Positions 59,101-64,000 of a DNA stretch of 64,000 bases are shown piece by piece. How positions within the stretch are numbered: position 1 is the first letter of the stretch; the number at the start of each line of letters is the position of its first letter. Under the pieces are notes generated by a model. It ran no database searches, was not told the DNA's origin, and saw nothing but the letters and a program-made list of their open reading frames with translations. Made by a program: the position numbers and the translations under genes. The stretch comes from Tiliqua scincoides (Eukaryota > Chordata > Lepidosauria > Squamata > Scincidae). The stretch lies in assembly GCF_035046505.1 (NCBI RefSeq), contig NC_089826.1:9902254-9966253 (forward strand), read 5' to 3'.

Positions 59101-60861
59101 TGTGAACCAGCCTATAATCAATGGAAAACTGGCAACCATGAACAGAGGAGAGTTCCAGACTTAGGGCCCAATCCTATCCAATTTTCCAGTGCTGGTGCAG
59201 TTGTGCCAGCGGGGTGTGCTCTGCATCCTATGGTGGAGGGGCAGTCACTGGGGCCTTCTCAAGGTATGGGAACATGTGTTGCCTTACCATGGGGCTGCAT
59301 TATGGCTACACTGAAGCTGGAAAGTTGGATAGGATTGGGCCCTTAGGCTGTAATCTATTTAAAATTTTCCCCATAGGAGGAGGACCAAGCCCTAAGAAAA
59401 GGACACAAAGGTGCGTGAGTGGGTAAAAAGATCCCCTGCATATAGTAAATGAGCGCATCAGTGAAAAATTTAGCATGCCCTGATGTGCTGGTTGATGTGC
59501 TGGTTGATGTGCTGGTTGACTAAATGCAGAGAGTTTATATCCATTTTTAATACGAGAGGTCACCACAAAAAAAAACAACTGCCACCTTCACCCCCAGTTG
59601 CAGAGTCCAGAATTTTCCTACCTCAGTCTATCAAGACACTGTGCATCTTGCATCAAACAGTTCTTGGGCCTAGGAAAGTTTCCCAGTTCTGAACACATAA
59701 CAAAAGCAGGAAGTGGTAACAGAAAGTAGTCCAACTTACCATGCATATTTCTGTAGCAACCAAGTAACTGAGCTTGTTGAACCATTCCACATAAGCTTCC
59801 AGGTTCCGACTCTTCTTCCGATCACTGTAGCAGCCCTGAGATATCAAAAAGTGGCAAGGAAAGGCAGGAATGCGCGTTAGTTTCCCAAATCGCATTTCAG
59901 GAAGAACAGTCTAAGCCTGCAGCCACAGTACTGACTTAACTAGGTGCTCAATAGTCTTCATTTCAAGGTTTCACCTGTACATCATAGTACAAGATAACAG
60001 CTTGTGGTACAGGTAACAGGCTGAGCATATAGGATGTAAGCCCTGACTAACCAAGACCCTAGGAAGCTGCTGTTAGTTTCAAGAACACAAGAAGTAGCAC
60101 AAAGACCAGCATTCCTTGGACTGCCTTCATCTCCCTCACAATGTGATTCTTTTGCTTCTGCCCATCCACAGTACAGACACTTGCAAGGACAAAAACCACC
60201 CAAAGCTGCCTCTCTCCACCAGTTCCCTGCAACTGTTTCCATCCTGCTTTTTTTAGGTTTAAAATTTTTCCACCTCCTTGGCAAACAGGATCTGTGCCCT
60301 TCTTTCTAACAGTAAAGGGCCGCTTTAGTTTCACTTGCCCTGAAAGCTCACTGGAAAAAGCGGCAATCGAGGTTTACATTTCCCCCAGCGATCCTTTCTA
60401 GTCACCTTGTCATTATCCAATGGATCCTTCTGGACAAATGCTTGGACAAACTCTTGTGGTCCAATATAATTGAGTCTTTCCTGAAGAAATAAAAAAAAAA
60501 CAAGAATTAAATAGGTCGCTTAAAGTACAAACTCACAGAAGAAACACAAAGAAAACACAAAGAAAAACACAGATAAGGTGAGGTGGATAGTGAGAAGGAG
60601 AAAAGAACAGGGTCAGCTTTAGACCAAAATGATGGTCCCGGTAAGGTGCATCTTCAGCATTCCCTTCTATTTCTTTGCATTTGAACTTGTTTTTTTATTG
60701 CATGTAGCCCTGACATGACTCTGATGCTTAGTCTGTATGCAGTATTTATATAAGATGACAGACAGGCATGATTTGGTAAATCTGTATTCATGCCACATAT
60801 AAGTACATAAAAATGCATTTCTTCTAATTTTATAGAAGGTTTTATATTTAAGAATAACTGC

Positions 60862-60914
<53 letters not shown>

Positions 60915-61532
60915 AGGTATTTCTATACCGCCTTTCTTGGTCCTCAGATTTCTCCTTAGACTTTATTCAAGGCGGTTTACATAGGCAATTTAAATCCCCA
61001 TAGGGATTTTTACAATTTGAAAGAAGGTTTCTATCTTTCAAGAAACCACAACATTCAGATGTTTCCTCCTTGATCTGGCTGCACATTCTGGCCAACATCC
61101 TCCCACGCTCAGAGCAGATGGAACAGCTCGGCTCAGCTTGTCAGCTGCTTCAAGGTCGCACGGTGCCGGTGGCCTCGAACTAGCGACCTTTGGATGTTAT
61201 CTTCAGGCAAATGGAGGCTCAACCCTCTAGACCAGACCTCCTGCCCCCCACTGAACACATCCCATCCCCAGATGGTCCCCTTCCTCTAAATCCTGCCCTG
61301 GGAAAAAGCATAAACTCACCAGCTCTATGTGAGTCAGCTGCTGGGCTAGCATGTAGGGGTCACTGCACACAGTGATGATGTCCCTCTGGATGGCCTGGGG
61401 TTTGGTCTTCAGGACTGTCAGCCTGTCTGTCGAAGTGGCATTGATTTTTGCAAGCACCTCCTCGTACTGGCTAAGAGAGGCCAGCTTACGGATGAGGCTC
61501 TGGCTCATCTGCTGTACGTTTTTCCGGTACAT
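50093..61532 (-). CDS. RASGEF1B: RASGEF1B, Ras guanine-nucleotide exchange factor 1B (C-terminal ten coding exons)
   Basis: Ten minus-strand exons (61532-61320, 60480-60406, 59835-59740, 58795-58693, 58057-57978, 57343-57248, 54648-54553, 52660-52537, 51190-51118, 50117-50093) join into 981 nt, which is 326 residues plus a TAA stop. The family protein is about 470 residues, so roughly the first 145 are encoded beyond 64000. The reading frame holds through every junction, and every inspected border has AG acceptor and GT donor. Recognisable Cdc25/RasGEF blocks are SDPYMLAQQLTHIEL, ARECFNIGNFNSLMAIISG, NMSPVSRLKKTW and IPFFSLLIKDIYFLNEG. Wording such as KKKHRARMIEYFIDVARE and RKNVQQM fits RASGEF1B better than my recollection of 1A or 1C. 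From family knowledge, it is a cytoplasmic exchange factor reported to act on Rap2 and is induced by inflammatory signals in macrophages. No promoter is visible in the window. Assignment was made by remembered protein similarity, not by a search. Confidence 0.93.
51118..51190 (-). CDS. RASGEF1B: RASGEF1B penultimate coding exon
   Basis: This 73-nt exon completes the split Ala codon and encodes LYLASYESEGPENHIEKDRW and KTLR, with the last Arg codon split. The acceptor is ctccgtag. The donor, AAG followed by gtcagt, matches consensus well. If this intron is retained, the frame stays open for 33 more codons to a TGA at 51017-51015. Confidence 0.92.
51275..51425. repeat. GATA/CGAT-rich simple repeat in a RASGEF1B intron
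   Basis: A G-run is followed by CGATCGATCGATTC near 51286, and by ATAGATCGATAGATAGAT-type sequence to 51422. Frames here are by-products of the repeat. Confidence 0.8.
52537..52660 (-). CDS. RASGEF1B: RASGEF1B exon (FWELAKQVSEFMTWKQVECP block)
   Basis: This 124-nt exon encodes 41 residues plus one base, from KFWELAKQVSEFMTW to YLLTMPVFNED. The acceptor is taatcacag and the donor gtaaga. It closes the RasGEF fold. The split GCA codon is completed by the next exon. Confidence 0.94.
53443..53589 (+). mobile_element. CR1 LINE 3' tail in a RASGEF1B intron
   Basis: It contains GCAAGGAAGGGCACCAGGAT, then GGACTAGATGGGCC, and ends with three TTCTTATG-type tail units. Confidence 0.92.
53991..54286 (+). 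mobile_element. CR1 LINE with tandemly duplicated 3' end, copy 2
   Basis: Two direct CR1 3' ends are joined at 54149-54172 by AACTACAATTCCCAGGAAGC then CTTGCAGG. The second unit resumes at TCTCTTGTTATC. The junction matches copy 1 at 42211-42430. Confidence 0.92.
54553..54648 (-). CDS. RASGEF1B: RASGEF1B exon (IPFFSLLIKDIYFLNEG block)
   Basis: This 96-nt, phase-0 exon encodes 32 residues, from IVIPFFSLLIKDIYFLNEG to LPNGHVNFE. The acceptor is ccccttag and the donor gtaagt. It contains the conserved IPF-LLIKDI--LNEG block of RasGEF domains, which lines the GTPase-binding face. It is preceded by a 2.6-kb intron rich in repeats. Confidence 0.94.
54755..55215 (-). mobile_element. CpG-rich LTR-like fossil segment (tentative)
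   Basis: A GC- and CpG-rich block of about 460 bp in a RASGEF1B intron, unlike its AT-rich surroundings. It has an AATAAA near its minus-strand 3' end. It could be a solitary LTR-type fossil or another non-coding insertion. No gag, pol or env-like frame is present. Ends and duplication were not resolved. Confidence 0.3.
56359..56521 (+). mobile_element. 5S rRNA-derived SINE, copy C, in a RASGEF1B intron
   Basis: The 5S body contains AGAAGCTAAGCAGGGTCAGG and GATGGGAGACCGCCTGGGAA, which cover the internal promoter region, followed by the LINE-like tail. A 13-bp duplication TTTTTGAGAGCTT (56346-56358 and 56522-56534) gives exact ends. Confidence 0.94.
57248..57343 (-). CDS. RASGEF1B: RASGEF1B exon (NYRTALRGAAQRSLTAHS block)
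   Basis: This 96-nt, phase-0 exon encodes 32 residues, from HQMDPSSNFYNYRTALRG to LTAHSNREK. The acceptor is tctctag and the donor gtatga. The sequence is almost identical to the mammalian protein as I remember it. Confidence 0.94.
57490..57516 (+). mobile_element. 27-bp CR1 tail remnant in a RASGEF1B intron
   Basis: Only CAGTGGGGCTGTTCTTATG plus one more tail unit is present, an extremely 5'-truncated CR1 insertion or a fragment moved by another route. Confidence 0.75.
57978..58057 (-). CDS. RASGEF1B: RASGEF1B exon (SGMNMSPVSRLKKTW block)
   Basis: This 80-nt exon opens with two bases that complete the serine codon split from the previous exon. It then encodes GMNMSPVSRLKKTWSKVKTA and KFDILE. 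The donor is gtaaaa. The block contains the conserved PVSRLKKTW motif of the RasGEF catalytic domain. Confidence 0.93.
58092..58189. repeat. AT-rich minisatellite with terminal palindromes
   Basis: Units of 'aagaatatagaagat' and 'aaagaat' are framed on both sides by AGAATATTCAATATATTG. It lies 35 bp upstream (in gene orientation) of the exon at 58057, inside the intron. Confidence 0.85.
58693..58795 (-). CDS. RASGEF1B: RASGEF1B exon (IDVARECFNIGNFNSLMAII block)
   Basis: This 103-nt exon encodes 34 residues and one extra base (phase 1 at its 3' end), from PVKKKHRARMIEYF to NFNSLMAII. The acceptor is cctgcag and the donor gtgagt. It carries the catalytic-core motif in which the NIGNFNSLMAI segment is nearly invariant among Ras and Rap exchange factors. 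Confidence 0.94.
59164..59342. mobile_element. Harbinger-like MITE, GGGCCCAATCCTATCC family
   Basis: The ends GGGCCCAATCCTATCCAA and TTGGATAGGATTGGGCCC are near-perfect inverted repeats flanked by TTA on both sides (59161-59163 and 59343-59345). A 12-bp direct repeat GATGTGCTGGTT (three units) follows at about 59480-59518. Confidence 0.85.
59740..59835 (-). CDS. RASGEF1B: RASGEF1B exon (NLEAYVEWFNKLSYLVATEI block)
   Basis: This 96-nt, phase-0 exon encodes 32 residues, starting GCYSDRKKSRNLEAY and ending LVATEICM. The acceptor is atctcag and the donor gtaagt. The stretch NLEAYVEWFNKLSYLV is a well conserved RasGEF helix. The first residue is Gly where I recall Ser in mammals. Confidence 0.93.
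60406..60480 (-). CDS. RASGEF1B: RASGEF1B exon (ERLNYIGPQEF block)
   Basis: This 75-nt, phase-0 exon encodes 25 residues, ERLNYIGPQEFVQAFVQKDP followed by LDNDK. The acceptor is ttcttcag and the donor gtgact. The segment follows directly on the HIEL block and belongs to the early helices of the RasGEF domain. Confidence 0.92.
60866..61248 (-). mobile_element. tRNA-derived SINE in a RASGEF1B intron
   Basis: It matches 42975-43336 in inverted orientation (GGCGGTTTACATAGGCAATT, TCAAGGTCGCACGGTGCCGG). The (AAT)n tract at 60866-60914 is its 3' tail. The tRNA-like head is at the right end, 72 bp from the exon ending at 61320. Confidence 0.85.
61320..61532 (-). CDS. RASGEF1B: RASGEF1B exon, linker and start of the RasGEF domain
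   Basis: This 213-nt exon in phase 0 encodes 71 residues, from MYRKNVQQM to LAQQLTHIEL. It is preceded by acceptor ctggcag and followed by donor gtgagt. It joins the linker after the N-terminal RasGEF_N region to the first conserved block of the catalytic domain, DPYMLAQQLTHIEL. The ATG at its start is an internal codon, not an initiation site: the family protein continues upstream and the base before it is a splice acceptor. Confidence 0.93.
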
Positions 61533-62963
61533 CTGCCAGAGAAAAATGAAATTATTATTAAGAATACTTGCATACCGTTTTTCAATAGGAGTAGTTCACG
61601 AAGCAATTTACATAATAAAATAAGTCAATGAATGGAAAGAAGGTTCAGCATTTATTTGGCACTTCTGAGCATTCTAATTGCTTCATATTACCTTGTTGCA
61701 ATCCCTACAAATGGCCTAAGAAGGTAACTCAGTGTTATTATCCCCCATATGAAGGGGGGGCAGTGAGAGAAAAGAGGTGGAGGATGGCTTGACTAAGGCC
61801 ACCCAACGAGTATGTAGCAAGGACAAGAAGCAGGGACTTCCTGGTTCATAGCTTAGCCAGGGGTCAGAAACCTTGTTGGGCAAAGAGGCTGGATATTTAG
61901 CGATGGTGTCAACACCTCACCACTGAACTTCCAGGTTGCTGAGCTCCTGGAAGCAACTGCATGGAGCTCGGCTTAGTAACTGAAGCCCTCTGCCCAATTT
62001 GCCCTACGCTAGACAGGGCATGGCAGAGCCACCTGCCCAGACTCGCGGAGTCCTGTGCTGCTGTGTGGCACAAGTTCCCATGCAGGCCAAACGGCATAGG
62101 CTAGATCCAGCATATGGGCCATACGTTGCTGACCCCTGCACAGAACCCAGATCTCAGAAAAGTCCACGCAGTGGCAGGTGCTAAATCATTCTCAAACCAG
62201 TTACTTATTTGACATCCAGGAAACCAATCCAGTCACTCCCGATTAATAGCAATGCAAAATTGGGCAGACATACTTATTACTCATAACCGTTTTCTTTCCA
62301 TTGTTTGAAGAATTGCAAGGAGCCACGCCACTTGCTATTCCTGCCATGTGATAAATACTCATAGAAAGTACCTATAGCTTGCTAGGTTCTGTAAATCAAT
62401 CCACACAAATCCCACCCAAGGACTGCAATCCAGGAGACACAACGCTAAAGGGGTGGGACCTAGACATGCTCTTTAAAAAAAGAAAATAGGCACAAAAATA
62501 AAGCCAGAAAAAGTGTCCAGAACATAAAAACACACATGCAAAAAAGCCACAGGCTAAAATTTTCTCTCCTCTTTTGGTTTAACCTTTTCTCCAAACTCCA
62601 TCAGCTGGTGGCTGGGTGGGTGAAATGGTTGGGCCAGTGGTTTCTGAAACTATGACTCATGGGAAGCATACGAGATGTCACACAGCCAATCTTACATGGA
62701 AAGATCATCCATATAACCTAGAACACACACACACACACCCTCCTCTGAGGCTAAAACAAACACAACACCAAGCAACAGGTGATAGTCAGCCATTACAGAA
62801 ATCAAGATTTTTTTAAAATTAATTTTTAAATAATGCAAAATGTTTTGCTGTAAAAGAAGGACACTACTGTGTGCCTTGAACTGCAGAACTATAGAGTCTG
62901 AAGAACTAATCTGTCAAACTCTTCTTCTCTAGCTGCCTTGTCCTTCTGTGATGGCCTCAATTC
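61533..62963 (-). other. RASGEF1B: RASGEF1B intron, no exon recognised
   Basis: The residues expected upstream of MYRKN (the end of the N-terminal RasGEF_N region) were not found here or further right, so this intron continues to or past 64000. The stretch 61551-61625 looks like a retroposon tail. Confidence 0.6.
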
Positions 62964-63340
62964 CATAAGAACAGGCCATAGGCCCATCTAGTCCAGCTTC
63001 CTGTATCTCTCAGTGGCCCACCAAATGCCCCAGGGAGCACACAAGACAACAAGAGACCTGTATCCTGGTGCCCTCCCCTGCATCTGGCATTCTGACATAG
63101 CCCATTTCTAAAAATCAGGAGGTTGCACATACACATCATGGCTTGTAACACATAATGGATTTTTCCTTCAGAAATTTGTCCAATCCCCTTTTAAAGGCAT
63201 CTAGGCCAGGTGCCATCACCACATCCTGTGGCAAGGAGTTTCACAGACTAATTACCTGCTGGGTAAAGAAATTTTATTTTGTCTGTCCTAACTCAATTTT
63301 AGTGGATGTCCCCTGGCTCTGGTGTTGTGTGAGAGGGAAA
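62964..63340 (-). mobile_element. CR1 LINE 3' fragment in a RASGEF1B intron
   Basis: It begins CATAAGAACAGGCCATAGG and continues through the 3' UTR to the ORF2 C-terminus. It lacks the AGCCCCACTGGATC segment of other copies. Confidence 0.9.
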
Positions 63341-64000
63341 AGATCATTCCTTCTCAAAATGCAGCTAAAAGAGTTAATGGGGAGGGGGGGGCAAAAGGTC
63401 CCTCAAATGGGTGGCAGTTCAGTCACCTGGGGTAAAAGGAATGAACCCACAGAGGAGAGCTTGAGGGCTCACCAAGTTCTTGAGAATTCCAGCAGATCTC
63501 TGCAATGCAGTGAAACAGAAGCAAGGTCACCATATTCTGCCTTTACCCTTCCAAGAGAACTACTAGCCAATATAACTAATAATTTATGACACCCAGAGCC
63601 GTATTGCGACTCACTTAGAGGTGGCAAGGATCTAATGTGACAAATCCCCCCCGCCCTCTGCAAAGCCCTCCTTGAGCACTCCTCCCACCGGCTAAAACAG
63701 CTGATGGTGAAAAGCAACAGACTGCGCCGAAACTCACCATTTCACCCTCCCCACCAAGGCTCACCCTGTCTCTCTACGGTCAGAGCCCGGCCCTTCCATT
63801 CACCCCCAGCCTGCCAGCCAGGTTCTTGTAGAGCCTCTATTCCCTTCTTTTAGAAACACGGCAAATCCTTTAAGGGCTTTGTTCTTTAATGCAAGCTCTA
63901 GGTGTATAATCTACCCTGGGCCCCATAGATAAAATGGGGTAGAAAGTCCAAGTAAATAATACAGACTTCTAGCTAAGCATTTGTGCTCCCACATGCTGGT
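63341..64000. other. Intronic stretch to the window edge, nothing recognised
   Basis: No exon of RASGEF1B and no nameable repeat were found. Confidence 0.5.

Noticed and set aside
61530-61532. Translation start of RASGEF1B at the ATG opening the 61532 exon
   Set aside because: It is immediately preceded by a splice acceptor, and the family protein has about 145 more residues upstream.

Overview
This is vertebrate nuclear DNA, most likely from a squamate reptile. It has spliced exons with canonical GT/AG borders, many 5'-truncated CR1-type LINEs with a TTCTTATG-type tail, and 5S-rRNA-derived SINEs of the kind known from lizards. It also has a tRNA-derived SINE, an RTE/BovB-like LINE and a dense layer of short non-autonomous hAT transposons. 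No bacterial-style genes, operons or CRISPR arrays are present. The clade call rests on repeat types recognised from memory, so it is an inference.

The one host gene recognised is RASGEF1B on the minus strand. Ten coding exons between 61532 and 50093 encode its C-terminal 326 residues, including the whole Cdc25-type RasGEF catalytic domain. The N-terminal exons lie beyond 64000. All ten exons keep frame and all inspected splice borders are canonical, so the gene looks functional. The 3' UTR runs leftwards from 50092, possibly to about 49076.

Positions 1 to about 49000 are the region downstream of RASGEF1B. I found no convincing protein-coding gene there. It holds (i) CR1 fragments at about 2072, 10909, 16872 (long, with reverse transcriptase), 19360, 22150, 42211 and 47480; (ii) an RTE/BovB-like LINE at 10580-11655 and two copies of a roughly 480-bp non-autonomous retroposon that shares its 3' end; (iii) two 5S-derived SINEs, a third lying in a RASGEF1B intron, which end in that same LINE tail; (iv) at least ten hAT-like families, many with 8-bp target-site duplications readable directly; (v) Harbinger-like MITEs with TWA duplications; (vi) fold-back elements; and (vii) an uncharacterised repeat of about 500 bp in two inverted copies 5 kb apart. 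A CpG-dense, apparently unique stretch at about 32840-33480 is the best candidate for an unannotated regulatory element or promoter.

The RASGEF1B introns carry further CR1 tails, a 5S SINE, a tRNA-derived SINE, a Harbinger-like MITE, an AT-rich palindromic minisatellite and a CpG-rich LTR-like segment. I see no new enzymatic or defence system. The unusual content is in retroposon biology: a mobile internally deleted or chimeric LINE derivative, a CR1 subfamily with a duplicated 3' end, and multi-level nesting whose order can be read from target-site duplications.
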